A DNA stretch of 64,000 nt from the NCBI GenBank assembly GCA_025210555.1, contig JAOARL010000033.1, positions 34,151 through 98,150 on the forward strand, read 5' to 3'. The position numbers and the translations under genes were made by a program. The notes beneath the pieces are model-generated. The model saw only the letters and a program-made list of their open reading frames with translations, made no database searches and was not told the DNA's origin. Shown piece after piece: positions 17,314-26,515 of this stretch. This DNA comes from Clostridia bacterium (GTDB lineage Bacteria > Bacillota > Clostridia > Lachnospirales > JAOARL01). The stretch's first letter is position 1, and every line of letters begins with the position of its first letter.

Positions 17314-18393
17314 TTATAGTCTGTTCTCTGGTTTTTCAATTTCAGTTATTCTGATCGCAAAGTTTTCGTCTACAACTACAACTTCCCCTTTTGCTATTTG
17401 CTTTCCATTAACTAAAATATCGATAGGTTCTCCAGAAACCTTATCTAACTCAATTATTGTTCCTATTCCAAAGTTTAGTATTTCCTTTATACTTTTCTTT
17501 GTTTTGCCTAGTTCTACTGTCACCTCTAAGTTAACATCTTTGATTATGTCTATACTACTCTTAGCTCCTGTTTGTGCTCCTTGAGCACCAAAACTTTCAA
17601 AAGCTATAGGCTTTGCACTAACATTTTGAACTGGCTTTTGCTCTTCCCGCACTTGGGGTTGAGCTGCAGCTGGCACCGCCATTTCTGGAACAGCTTCGTT
17701 AACTGTACTCTCTGGTGTTGCTGGTGCTTCTTGTTCTGCTGGTTGCATTGCAGCTACTAATTCTTTTGCAAAACTAATTGGTAGTATTTGCATTATTTCA
17801 CTATCAATTAACTCTCCAACTTGCATCTTGAAGCAAACTTCAACTAACTCTTCAGTATCAAATTTTAATATTTCTTTTATATCACCATTTGCAAGATCCA
17901 TTTTCTGTGCATTTGGTGGATTTATATCTATTTTTCTATCTAACATAGATGACATAGATGTACATGATGATCCAATCATTTGATTCATAGCTTCTGATAT
18001 AGCACTTAAGTGTAAATCTGTAAGCTCATCATCTAAATTGGTACCATCTCCACCTGTCATTAGATTAGCAATAATTTTAACATCATTTTCCTTTAGTACT
18101 AAAAAATTTGCTCCTTTAAGTCCATCTTTGTACTCAATAGCTATTGCTACGTATTTTTCATCTTTATAATTTTCTGCTAAAGCATCTATTTTCATGTCTT
18201 TAACAACTGGAGTTGTTATAACAACTTTATTATTAAGTAATGATGATAATGTAGTAGCAGCTGTACCCATACTAATATTACCAATTTCACCTAATACATC
18301 TTTATCGCTATCAGTTAATGCCGCTGCAGCTCCGTCTGAGCCACCGCCACCTAATAACGCATCTATTTCCTCTTGTGATAATAAATCAGCCAT
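17314..18393 (-). CDS. fliY: Flagellar switch protein FliY (CheC-FliN fusion)
   Basis: 359 residues. The N-terminal MADLLSQEEIDALLG resembles the CheY-P binding peptide of FliM. The CheC-like domain (about 30-215) has two phosphatase helices (GEIGNISMGTAATTL, and SEAMNQMIGSSCTSM). A Pro/Ala/Glu/Gln-rich linker (about 215-270) leads to the FliN/SpoA domain at the C-terminus (about 285-355). FliY replaces FliN in the C-ring of Bacillus/Clostridium-type motors and removes phosphate from CheY-P. Its ribosome site GGGGATG overlaps the end of fliM. Confidence 0.95.
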   Translation of the reverse strand: MADLLSQEEIDALLGGGGSDGAAAALTDSDKDVLGEIGNISMGTAATTLSSLLNNKVVITTPVVKDMKIDALAENYKDEKYVAIAIEYKDGLKGANFLVLKENDVKIIANLMTGGDGTNLDDELTDLHLSAISEAMNQMIGSSCTSMSSMLDRKIDINPPNAQKMDLANGDIKEILKFDTEELVEVCFKMQVGELIDSEIMQILPISFAKELVAAMQPAEQEAPATPESTVNEAVPEMAVPAAAQPQVREEQKPVQNVSAKPIAFESFGAQGAQTGAKSSIDIIKDVNLEVTVELGKTKKSIKEILNFGIGTIIELDKVSGEPIDILVNGKQIAKGEVVVVDENFAIRITEIEKPENRL

Positions 18394-18395
18394 TT

Positions 18396-19388
18396 CTATT
18401 CATCCCCTTCCACTATAGAAGTTATTTTTACTGCACTTAATTTTTTATGTTTACCAGGTTTTGCATAGAATTTGACTTCATCTTCTACCATAACCTCTAA
18501 ATTATCTTCAACTTTAGATTTTAATTTTATTACATCCCCCACTTGAAGTTCCGTAAATTCTGAAACTGTTATGGATGTTCTACCTAATATTGCTTTCATA
18601 GCCACATCTGCTGTTTCTAATTGTTTTCCAAGTGAAACTTGGAAACTTTCGTTTCTATCATCTTTACTCTGTTCATTCATTATAAACCAATATTTTGTAC
18701 TAAGCTTATCAAGTGCTGGTTCAATAGTACTGTATGGTATACAAATATTCATCATACCTTCAGTATCTCCAACCTTAATATTTAATGTTACTAATGCAAC
18801 CATTTCACTTGGAGATATAACTTGAGCAAACTGTGAATTTGTTTCTATTTTCTCAAGTTTAGGATCTATCTCTGTAACTGTTTCAAATGGTTCTTTAAGC
18901 ATCCTTAAAAATTGATGTATAACTCTTGATATTAAAGATTTCTCTACTTCTGTAAATTCTCTTATTGTAGGGTTATCTGTTCCAGGTCCCCCAAGAACTC
19001 TTTCTACAATAGCATATCCTATATTAGGTGATAATTCAAGTATTATAGAGCCCTTAAGTGGTCTAAAATCTACTATACCTAGTATTACAGGATTAGAAAG
19101 CGAGTTACTAAATTCATAATATGTTATAGCCTCTGAATTAAGTACATTTACTGTAACATTCGTTCTTAAATTACCTGATAAATACGTCGTAATAACTCTT
19201 GAATAATTTTCAAAAATATTTTCAAGAGTCTTAAGTTGATCCTTTGCAAATTTTGACGGTCTAGCAAAATCATAGTCTTTAACTTTTTTACCAGATAAGT
19301 CATCACTCATATCATCAACGTCTAATTCACCTTCATTCAATGCTTTCAGTAAATCATCTATTTCATTTTGACTTAATATATCTCCCAT
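18396..19388 (-). CDS. fliM: Flagellar motor switch protein FliM
   Basis: 330 residues. The N-terminal SQNEIDDLL peptide (CheY-P docking) is followed by a linker, the CheC-like middle domain (about 45-235), and the C-terminal SpoA domain (about 250-325) that pairs with FliY. It links the C-ring to FliG and receives the chemotaxis signal. It lies between fliL (11-base gap) and fliY (2 bases). Confidence 0.96.
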   Translation of the reverse strand: MGDILSQNEIDDLLKALNEGELDVDDMSDDLSGKKVKDYDFARPSKFAKDQLKTLENIFENYSRVITTYLSGNLRTNVTVNVLNSEAITYYEFSNSLSNPVILGIVDFRPLKGSIILELSPNIGYAIVERVLGGPGTDNPTIREFTEVEKSLISRVIHQFLRMLKEPFETVTEIDPKLEKIETNSQFAQVISPSEMVALVTLNIKVGDTEGMMNICIPYSTIEPALDKLSTKYWFIMNEQSKDDRNESFQVSLGKQLETADVAMKAILGRTSITVSEFTELQVGDVIKLKSKVEDNLEVMVEDEVKFYAKPGKHKKLSAVKITSIVEGDE

Positions 19389-19399
19389 TAACTCACCAC

Positions 19400-19936
19400 C
19401 TATTGTGTTACAAATTGAGTAAAGTAAACCTCTGCTATTGAGCTTGTTTCAAACTTCTCATTTAAAGCGTTTCTTATCTCTTCTTTAAGTAAATCTTTTG
19501 CTCCTACAATTTGAAGCTCATCATATGTTTTTTTAGATGCAACATCTAAAAGTGTATCTGTAATTATTTGAGGTTTCTCTGTAAGTATTGTAACCATTGT
19601 ATCATAATCTGAAGCTGTTTTATTTAATCCTAAATTTATTTCTGCTTTTATTATATGACTAGATACATCTATTTCAGATAATGTTAAAGTAGTTGTAATT
19701 GTCCCAACTGGCTTTATATCAAGTTCGTTGAAACTTGGCTTTTCAACAACTTCAACTTCTACCTCTTCTCCATTTTCATTTATAACTTTCTCTGTAGCTT
19801 TTTCTTCTTCTTTAAGTTCACTTATTGCTTCTTTAAAATCATTTCCCATGCTTGATACCTTTGATAGTGTAAACATTGAAACACCTAATACTATAACTAA
19901 AACAACGCTTATAGCTATCATTACTTTCTTATCCAT
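19400..19936 (-). CDS. fliL: Flagellar basal body protein FliL
   Basis: 178 residues: one N-terminal membrane helix (about 5-27), an acidic coiled stretch rich in Glu/Lys/Val, and the periplasm-side FliL domain (about 75-178) ending in the typical ...VYFTQFVTQ. It surrounds and supports the stator. It lies directly after motB, so it is probably co-translated with the stator genes. Confidence 0.93.
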   Translation of the reverse strand: MDKKVMIAISVVLVIVLGVSMFTLSKVSSMGNDFKEAISELKEEEKATEKVINENGEEVEVEVVEKPSFNELDIKPVGTITTTLTLSEIDVSSHIIKAEINLGLNKTASDYDTMVTILTEKPQIITDTLLDVASKKTYDELQIVGAKDLLKEEIRNALNEKFETSSIAEVYFTQFVTQ

Positions 19937-19946
19937 ATAATCCCCC

Positions 19947-20717
19947 TTATTTTGTTTGATCTATTGCATATTTACTTATAATTTTTATTTCAACACGTCT
20001 GTTTTTAGCCCTTCCATCTACCGTAGCATTTGTAGCTATTGGTCTATATTCTCCAAAACCTTCTGCTGAAAATCTAGAAGGATCCATTTTTTTCGCATTT
20101 ATAAAATATCTTGCTACTTCTATTGCTCTTATTGATGAAAGTTCCCAGTTACTTGGAAATTTTGACGTATGTATTGGTCTATTATCAGTATGACCTTCTA
20201 TTTTAATCATATTTTCATTATTTTTTATTAATTCTTCTGCCACTCCAAATAGTATCTTTTTAGCATCAGATTTAACGTCTGCTTTACCAGAATCAAACAA
20301 AACATTATCGACAAAACTTAGTTTAACATAATTCTCATCTAAGTCAATTTTCACTTTGCTTAACATTTTTCTTTTTCTTAAATTTTCTTCTATTTCTTTT
20401 TTTAACGTCTCAAGTTCTTCTTTTTTTTGCTTCTTTATATATTCAGGCGTCTTATTTACAAAATCAGACAAGTTTTCAAGTTGATTAATTCCTCCACCAA
20501 CTTGAATCCCTGAAGGTATCATTGAAGCTCCTCCACTAAGTACTGATGCCGAACCATCAAATGAAGCTATTACAGCTTTAAACTTAGCAACATCAACTGA
20601 TGACATAGAAAAAAGCAATATGAAAAACGTTAAAAGAAGTGTAACCATATCACCGTAAGTACTCATCCATTCCGGTGAACCTTTTTTAGCTTCTTCGGCC
20701 TTCTTTTTAGCTGCCAT
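19947..20717 (-). CDS. motB: Stator protein MotB
   Basis: 256 residues. A lysine-rich N-terminus is followed by the single membrane helix with the proton (or sodium)-carrying Asp23 (MSTYGDMVTLLLTFFILLF). A linker then leads to the OmpA-like peptidoglycan-binding domain (about 150-250, with KIEGHTDNRPI and the NWELSSIRA motif). With MotA it forms the torque-generating stator. It lies 13 bases after motA. The coupling ion cannot be read with confidence. Confidence 0.96.
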   Translation of the reverse strand: MAAKKKAEEAKKGSPEWMSTYGDMVTLLLTFFILLFSMSSVDVAKFKAVIASFDGSASVLSGGASMIPSGIQVGGGINQLENLSDFVNKTPEYIKKQKKEELETLKKEIEENLRKRKMLSKVKIDLDENYVKLSFVDNVLFDSGKADVKSDAKKILFGVAEELIKNNENMIKIEGHTDNRPIHTSKFPSNWELSSIRAIEVARYFINAKKMDPSRFSAEGFGEYRPIATNATVDGRAKNRRVEIKIISKYAIDQTK

Positions 20718-20730
20718 TTTCTACCCCCTC

Positions 20731-21528
20731 TTATGCTTCAGCTGTTTCTGCTGCTCCATCTTTTTCATTTCCCTGAGCTTTTCTAAGCGCTGGCGCTAAG
20801 AATGCCTTTAATTTTTCTTCTATTATTCTTGGGTTTTCTCCAGCTTGTATTGATAAAAGCCCTTCTATCATTACATCTTTAACTAAAACCTCTTCATTAC
20901 TTCTTATTTTAAGTTTATTTGCTATTGGTGTTGCAATAAAGTTTGCAAGCATTGATCCATACATCGTAGTTATAAGCGCAACTGACATACTCGGTCCAAT
21001 CGCACTAGGATCATCAAGTTTCTTAAGCATGTTTATAAGTCCAATAAGCGTTCCTATCATTCCCCATGCTGGCCCTAAACTCGCTACTGTTTCCCAGAAA
21101 GTTTGAGCTTCTTTATGTCTTTCGTCTAAGAAAGACAACTCTGTTTCAAGTATATTTCTAACAAGTTCTGGATCCGTACCATCAACAATTAACAGTACTC
21201 CTTTTTTAAGAAAATCATCATCTATATCTTTAGCCGCTTCTTCAAGTGCTAAAAGACCTTCTTTTCTTGCTGTATTAGCAAGCGTAATTATTTTTTGTAT
21301 TATTATCTCAGGGTGAAGTTCTTTCACCGAGAATATATGCTTAGCACTTTTAAACGATCCAATAAATGCTTGTATTGGGTACGATATAAGTGTAGCTGAA
21401 AATGTCCCCCCAATTGTTATATACACTGATGACATATCTATAAACGTTCCTAACTCCCCATTTGCCGTTATTGACGACACTATAAATGCAATTCCTGCTA
21501 TAAATCCAATAATTGATGCTATATCCAC
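20731..21528 (-). CDS. motA: Stator protein MotA
   Basis: 265 residues with four membrane helices in the usual pairs (about 2-20, 30-55, 148-170 and 180-203) and a large cytoplasmic loop between them. The conserved prolines and the segment VASLGPAWGMIGTLIGLINML identify the family. It follows flbD by 13 bases in an flbD-motA-motB-fliL run. Confidence 0.96.
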   Translation of the reverse strand: MDIASIIGFIAGIAFIVSSITANGELGTFIDMSSVYITIGGTFSATLISYPIQAFIGSFKSAKHIFSVKELHPEIIIQKIITLANTARKEGLLALEEAAKDIDDDFLKKGVLLIVDGTDPELVRNILETELSFLDERHKEAQTFWETVASLGPAWGMIGTLIGLINMLKKLDDPSAIGPSMSVALITTMYGSMLANFIATPIANKLKIRSNEEVLVKDVMIEGLLSIQAGENPRIIEEKLKAFLAPALRKAQGNEKDGAAETAEA

Positions 21529-21541
21529 TTAGTTCACCTCA

Positions 21542-21727
21542 TTAAATACTAGTTATTTTTCTTTTATATTTTATCACTAAATCTACCACTTCTTCAACCA
21601 TTTCTTTAACTATTATTTTCTTTCCTGTAGTAGTTGTGATTATTGTATTTGGTGTTGCCTCTATTGTTTCAACTAGCTCTGCATTTATAATAAGTGTTTT
21701 ATCATTTAATCTTGTTACTTCTATCAT
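21542..21727 (-). CDS. flbD: FlbD family protein
   Basis: 61 residues, the typical FlbD/SwrD length, with the family pattern MIEVTRLNDKTLIINAELVE and KKIIVKEMVEEVV. In Bacillus the homologue (SwrD) raises motor torque, which fits its place directly before motA. The ATG follows a strong AAAGGAGG site, only 14 bases after the hairpin at 21751-21770. Confidence 0.93.
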   Translation of the reverse strand: MIEVTRLNDKTLIINAELVETIEATPNTIITTTTGKKIIVKEMVEEVVDLVIKYKRKITSI

Positions 21728-21740
21728 AATAAGCCTCCTT

Positions 21741-21770
21741 TAAAAAATTAACCCACTTTTTCAAGTGGGT
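21741..21770 (-). terminator. Terminator-like hairpin between flgE and flbD
   Basis: ACCCACTTGAAAAAGTGGGT (21751-21770) is a perfect 7-8 bp GC-rich stem, followed on the minus strand by TTAATTTTTTAAAG. It lies between flgE and flbD, with no room for a normal promoter before flbD, so it probably acts as a partial terminator or processing site. Confidence 0.7.
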
Positions 21771-21784
21771 CTAATGTTTAAGCA

Positions 21785-23113
21785 TTATCTTTTTAAGTTT
21801 ACTAACTCTTGTAAGATTTCATCTGATGCTGTTATTATTCTTGAATTCGCTTGGAATCCTCTTTGTGTTGTAATCATTTCTGTAAATTCTTTTGAAAGGT
21901 CTACGTTTGACATCTCAAGTACCCCTGAGTTAATTCCTGAACCACCAGTTCCTGGCTCAACTCCAACCCCATTAAATGCTCCTGAGTTTGCTGTTTCAAT
22001 AAACATGTTATTTCCTACTTTAGCTAAACCTGCCGGGTTTTTAAATTGTGCTAAAGAAATTTGTCCTAATAGTTTTGATTGTCCATTACTATATCTACCT
22101 GTAATTTTACCATCTCCACCAACACTAAATCCTGTAATTGATCCTGATTTTCTACCATCTACCGTAGTAGCATTAGTACTTGTCTTCTTTTGATATTGTG
22201 TAACATTATCAAAGTTGATGTTAATACTATCTGAATCCCCTACTGTTGATTTAACTCCTTGGAATGGTAAAACTCCACTAAAGTCCATATCATAAGATGT
22301 AGTTCCTGTTACAGCTCCTGTAGCATCGAACTCTAATTCCATTTCTGTACCAAATGTCATTGGAGCAACTGCTGCACCTCCACTAGCTATTACATCTTCA
22401 CCTTTTTCATCTTTAAGTGTATCTAATCCTTTTATTTTCCATTTACTATCAGTTGTATCAAATCTCGCTGTCATTTGTCCTGTATATTTATATCCTAAAC
22501 TATCATAAAAACTTACTATAATTGGAATTCCACCTGTACCTGCAGCGTAATCTCCACCATCTTTTAAGTCCCAGTTACCTTCAATTGCAAGCTTCGTAGT
22601 CTTCTCAGGCTCTACTTGAGCATATTCAGGTTTTAATATTGCAAGCGGCTTAACCGGTGCTTTTATTATATCAGTATTATCTGAGTTCGCTTCCCATCCA
22701 CAAACCTTAAGTCCACTAGATGTAACTAAGTTACCGGCAGAATCAATTCTAAATGCTCCTGCTCTAGTATATTTTAATCCTGATTCATCTTGAACAACGA
22801 AGAATCCGTCTCCTTCAATTTTAAGGTCAAGTGGATTATCAGTTCTTTTAGCGGCACCTTCTGCCATATTAATATCAATACTTGATAAGTTAACCCCTAG
22901 TCCAACTTGTTGAGGGTTAGATCCCCCTTTTCCACCTTCGTATGAAGATGGCCCTGTAGCACCTTTAACAGTCTGGCTAAATACCTCTGAAAAAGTTACT
23001 GTACTTCCTTTATATGCTGTTGTATTTACGTTTGCAATGTTATTACCAATAACGTCCATCTTAGCTTGGTGAACGTTTAACCCTGATACCCCAGAGTACA
23101 TTGATCTCATCAT
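21785..23113 (-). CDS. flgE: Flagellar hook protein FlgE
   Basis: 442 residues. The N-terminal (SMYSGVSGLNVHQAKMDVIGNNIANVNTTAYK) and C-terminal (VDLSKEFTEMITTQRGFQANSRIITASDEILQELVNLKR) heptad segments are the classic rod/hook/filament signatures. The middle is Gly/Thr/Ala-rich beta structure, as in the hook D1/D2 domains. It forms the hook, whose length is set by FliK, and is capped by FlgD during assembly; both genes lie upstream. Confidence 0.95.
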   Translation of the reverse strand: MMRSMYSGVSGLNVHQAKMDVIGNNIANVNTTAYKGSTVTFSEVFSQTVKGATGPSSYEGGKGGSNPQQVGLGVNLSSIDINMAEGAAKRTDNPLDLKIEGDGFFVVQDESGLKYTRAGAFRIDSAGNLVTSSGLKVCGWEANSDNTDIIKAPVKPLAILKPEYAQVEPEKTTKLAIEGNWDLKDGGDYAAGTGGIPIIVSFYDSLGYKYTGQMTARFDTTDSKWKIKGLDTLKDEKGEDVIASGGAAVAPMTFGTEMELEFDATGAVTGTTSYDMDFSGVLPFQGVKSTVGDSDSININFDNVTQYQKKTSTNATTVDGRKSGSITGFSVGGDGKITGRYSNGQSKLLGQISLAQFKNPAGLAKVGNNMFIETANSGAFNGVGVEPGTGGSGINSGVLEMSNVDLSKEFTEMITTQRGFQANSRIITASDEILQELVNLKR

Positions 23114-23207
23114 AATTAATTTCCTCCTAAAACCTGATTAATTTTCTTACTTAATATTTCGGTAATTTTTCCTATATACTTAACACTTTTTATGATATTT
23201 TTTATAT

Positions 23208-23999
23208 TTATTCTGATTCTACTTTATCTTCTGTTTCTTTTTCCTCATTATTTTCCTCATTACCACCCTCACTTGTTTCTTCAGCAGTAATTTTATTTCT
23301 AATAGCTTGTATATTTTGAGCATTAAGAACATCTATAGATTCTTCAAGTTTATTATGATATCCCTTAACTATATCAATAGAAACATGATTAACTAATTCA
23401 TTTTCATCCTTAACAATTAAATAAACTTTATTATCTTTAATATTAATCTCTTCTGCTACTCCTGCAAGCTCTTCTGTATCTCCAGTATCACTATCGTATT
23501 TATCCCATTTAATAGTTTTACCAAGCATTCCAGAAGCACTCATTACATCCTTGATAAGTTCATCTCTTCTACTTGATGAATCATCAACTATAGAAACTTT
23601 TTCTATTGGAACATCTTTTCCTTCTACACTAAGGAATACATTCCCACTTTTGATTTTGACACCATCAACTACTCCTATTACTTGTCTAGTTTCTTTTGTT
23701 ATATCATCCATATAAGTAGCTGAGACATTTTTACCTATTAAATCATACCCTTGCGTTATACTTGCTGTTTTACTCAAGTTTTCCATCTGCTCTAGCGAAG
23801 TAAATTGCGCCATTTGAGCTAAGAATTCTTTATCTTCAGTTGGATTCATTGGATCCTGATACTTCATTTGAGTAACAAGTAAATTTAGAAATGCATTTTT
23901 ATCTAGGTTATCCCCTGACTTAGCTGGAGCACCTTTTGCATTATCATATTTAATTGTTGGATCCAATCCATCATATGCATTAGTAACTGCATCTGCCAT
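23208..23999 (-). CDS. flgD: Hook capping protein FlgD
   Basis: 263 residues. The N-terminal part contains the conserved LDKNAFLNLLVTQMKYQDPMNPTEDKEFLAQMAQFTSLEQ stretch of FlgD. A beta domain follows (about 95-195), then an acidic Glu/Asn-rich C-terminal tail (about 235-263) longer than usual. It scaffolds hook assembly. The interval to flgE (94 bases) may hold a weak sigma-28-like site on the minus strand (TAAG at 23179-23182 and ACCGAAAT at 23156-23163); that is speculative. Confidence 0.93.
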   Translation of the reverse strand: MADAVTNAYDGLDPTIKYDNAKGAPAKSGDNLDKNAFLNLLVTQMKYQDPMNPTEDKEFLAQMAQFTSLEQMENLSKTASITQGYDLIGKNVSATYMDDITKETRQVIGVVDGVKIKSGNVFLSVEGKDVPIEKVSIVDDSSSRRDELIKDVMSASGMLGKTIKWDKYDSDTGDTEELAGVAEEINIKDNKVYLIVKDENELVNHVSIDIVKGYHNKLEESIDVLNAQNIQAIRNKITAEETSEGGNEENNEEKETEDKVESE

Positions 24000-24014
24000 T
24001 TTAATTCCTCCTCA

Positions 24015-25376
24015 TTAAGCTGAATAATCAACTCTATTATCTGATCCTACAGATATATTATTGCTTGATACCTCATATTCTTCTACATCCACATTTTCAT
24101 CAATCTCTTCTATTTTATTTATACCTTTTCTTTTGCCTTTAGATTGATTTTCTCTATTAAACCTTCTCATATCATCATTTTGTTCTGTATTAGTTTGAAC
24201 TGAAACTTCAATATCATTAACCTTAATACCTTGCGATTCAAGATTTTCTTTAAATTTTATTATGTTTGCTTCTATTATATTTTTAGCCTCTGTTGTTTCA
24301 ACTGTCATTTTAGCACTCATATTTCCACTTTCAGATATAAGCTTAACCATAACTTTCCCTAAACTTTCAGGTCTAAGCTGCATATTCATTTCAGTCTTAC
24401 CCTCACTAACTGCAATTTTCATATTGTCAATTATTTGAGTTACAACCTTCTCTTTTATAACTGGTTGTGATGAATCCACTTTATCTACGTTTAGCTTTAT
24501 GTTTTCAAATTTATTATTAACAACCGAAATGTTTGCATTGTTGGCTGTTTTAATAATTTTATTTTCCTTACCTTGTTCTTTATCGCTAAACATACTATCT
24601 TTAGTTTCACCTGAATTACTTGTATCATCCTTAATTGTTTCTTGATTAGACTCTACTGTTTCCTCATTGCTAACTCTAACAATTTTAGCTTTACCCTTTT
24701 CATTTAAAGTAATTTCATCATTTCCTGTCATACTTCTAAGCACTGCCTCTTTTCCAGCATTAGCATCTTTTTCAACAGTCATCTTTTCATTTATTACTTC
24801 AAATAATTTTTCTTTAAACCCTGTACTTTCTGTTGCGACCTCTTTAACATCACTTAATACTTCTTTTAACTCTTTAAACTCTTCTACTAATTTAATATCA
24901 CTTAAAACTTCAATTTCATTATTTACACCTTTCAGTGTCTTAAATAAATCCATCTCTGTTGCATTATCATTTTCCTTCAGTAGTTCTTGTAGTTTATTAA
25001 CAACTTCTTCCGTATTCATCCCCAACTTGTTAGCAATTTCTTCAACCATTGTTAATAATTCTCCTGATAGCATTTCAATTTTTACATTTTCATCACTAAC
25101 TTTAATTTCTTCTTTTACTTCCACTTCTTTTTCTGTTGTTACGTTCTCGTTATCTACTTTTTTGTCTTCTACTTTAACTTCTTCTTTTACTTTTACACTT
25201 TCTTTCTTATTAATTTCATTTTTAGTTTCTTTTGTCTCTGAATTATTTGTTTCTAGCTTTTTTGATTCTGCATTTAACATATTTTCAAATTTATTGTCTG
25301 TAGCCTTTTGGCTTTTCACTTCTTTTTTAGGTTCTACATTTAAATTTAAATTCATTATATTTGCTGTTACCATCAT
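24015..25376 (-). CDS. fliK: Flagellar hook-length control protein FliK
   Basis: 453 residues. The first two thirds are low-complexity and rich in Lys, Glu, Val and Asn, as FliK rulers often are. The C-terminal domain (about 315-410) has the family core EMNMQLRPESLGKVMVKLISESGNMSAKMTVET..., which docks FlhB to switch export. The tail is charged. An open frame on the opposite strand is a by-product of this composition. It lies between the MotE-like gene and flgD. Confidence 0.88.
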   Translation of the reverse strand: MMVTANIMNLNLNVEPKKEVKSQKATDNKFENMLNAESKKLETNNSETKETKNEINKKESVKVKEEVKVEDKKVDNENVTTEKEVEVKEEIKVSDENVKIEMLSGELLTMVEEIANKLGMNTEEVVNKLQELLKENDNATEMDLFKTLKGVNNEIEVLSDIKLVEEFKELKEVLSDVKEVATESTGFKEKLFEVINEKMTVEKDANAGKEAVLRSMTGNDEITLNEKGKAKIVRVSNEETVESNQETIKDDTSNSGETKDSMFSDKEQGKENKIIKTANNANISVVNNKFENIKLNVDKVDSSQPVIKEKVVTQIIDNMKIAVSEGKTEMNMQLRPESLGKVMVKLISESGNMSAKMTVETTEAKNIIEANIIKFKENLESQGIKVNDIEVSVQTNTEQNDDMRRFNRENQSKGKRKGINKIEEIDENVDVEEYEVSSNNISVGSDNRVDYSA

Positions 25377-25382
25377 AACCTC

Positions 25383-26066
25383 CTATGGTGCCATTCTCTT
25401 GGCAATTTTTGATGCATTCTTAACACTCATATTTGCTAATATATCTGCTCTTTTTTCTGAGTCAATTATTTTAAGTACATTTGCTACTAACTCTGAATCT
25501 GTAGTCATCATACTCTCAAGTATTTTAGCTGCACTACTTGATTCCATATCACTATAAGTTGTAGCGTATTTTTTGATTTGATCATCATAAACTTCTTTTG
25601 TAGCTATCTCTTTGTAAATCCTCTCTGCATTTTCAGGATAAACTTCTTTAAAGAACTTTGAAAAATCTTCTCTATCAACATCAATTACAGCTTCATCAAA
25701 TTCTTTTTTAGTTGCTGCAAATTGTTCTTGTTGCTTTTCATAAACTTTAAGTATTGCAATCTCTTCTTTTTGCTTCTTATTTTCTTCTGCTATATTTTTA
25801 TTATTAGTTTCAAGAGCTAACACTTTAGCTTCTAAACTTTCTATTTCTGCAACAAATTCATGATTTGAGTAATAATTATATTTTTCTTCAATAGGTGGTG
25901 GTGGTAATATATTTTTTACTACTGGAATTCCTGATAGTGGTTCTCTAAAATATAATTCAGTCATATTTCCAACATTAAATCTTACTACACTTCCAAACCC
26001 TATAACTAAAGCTAAAAATATTACTATCCATAATATACCGCCTGATTTCTTTTTTTCTTCTGCCAT
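25383..26066 (-). CDS. MotE-like protein (MgtE-N domain)
   Basis: 227 residues: one N-terminal membrane helix (about 10-28), a Pro-rich spacer (PPPPIEE), a coiled coil (about 75-125) and a C-terminal helical MgtE intracellular-N type domain (about 145-225, with YSDMESSSAAKILESMM and NASKIAKRMAP). This is the layout of MotE/YlxF-type proteins, which help stator or MotC/periplasmic function in other bacteria. It lies between fliJ and fliK, exactly where ylxF sits in Bacillus. Confidence 0.8.
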   Translation of the reverse strand: MAEEKKKSGGILWIVIFLALVIGFGSVVRFNVGNMTELYFREPLSGIPVVKNILPPPPIEEKYNYYSNHEFVAEIESLEAKVLALETNNKNIAEENKKQKEEIAILKVYEKQQEQFAATKKEFDEAVIDVDREDFSKFFKEVYPENAERIYKEIATKEVYDDQIKKYATTYSDMESSSAAKILESMMTTDSELVANVLKIIDSEKRADILANMSVKNASKIAKRMAP

Positions 26067-26075
26067 ACTTTCCTC

Positions 26076-26510
26076 CTATTTACTGTACTTATAACTATTA
26101 ATTTCATCTACTTTTGATTGTTCCTCTTTTAAAAGTTCTTTTTTGTGTTCTTCAAAAGCTTTCTCTTTAAGCTTTTCTATTGTCTTTCTTTCCTTAACAG
26201 CTACAACAAGTTCTTCCCTTTTTATATCGACATTTTTCTCTTCTTCATTAATACTTTTTTGGATTTCTTTTATTTTGTTATTCAAAAAAGTGGTATAGTT
26301 TTGAAACTCTACCATTTCCTTTACACTCAAAGATCCTGAAGATCTTTTATTAGCATTTTCCATATTCATTTTTCGCTCTTTTTCTTTTTCAATTTTAACG
26401 TTTTTAAGCTCTTCAAGAATTTGAAGAGCTTTACCATATTCTGCTTTCTTTTGATCCTCTAACTGAATTTTAACTTTCAGCAAACTTTCAAATTTAAATT
26501 TAAACTTCAT
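26076..26510 (-). CDS. fliJ: Flagellar export chaperone FliJ
   Basis: 144 residues, almost wholly a charged alpha-helical coiled coil starting with FKFKFESLLKVKIQLEDQKK, the FliJ pattern. FliJ sits in the FliI ATPase ring and links it to FlhA. It begins five bases after fliI ends and precedes the MotE-like gene, in conserved order. Confidence 0.9.
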   Translation of the reverse strand: MKFKFKFESLLKVKIQLEDQKKAEYGKALQILEELKNVKIEKEKERKMNMENANKRSSGSLSVKEMVEFQNYTTFLNNKIKEIQKSINEEEKNVDIKREELVVAVKERKTIEKLKEKAFEEHKKELLKEEQSKVDEINSYKYSK

Positions 26511-26515
26511 TTACA

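Noticed and set aside
24667..25557. 296-codon open frame on the plus strand
   Set aside because: It lies antisense to fliK and the MotE-like gene, is low-complexity Ser/Leu/Phe, has no ribosome site, and mirrors the Lys/Glu codons of FliK.
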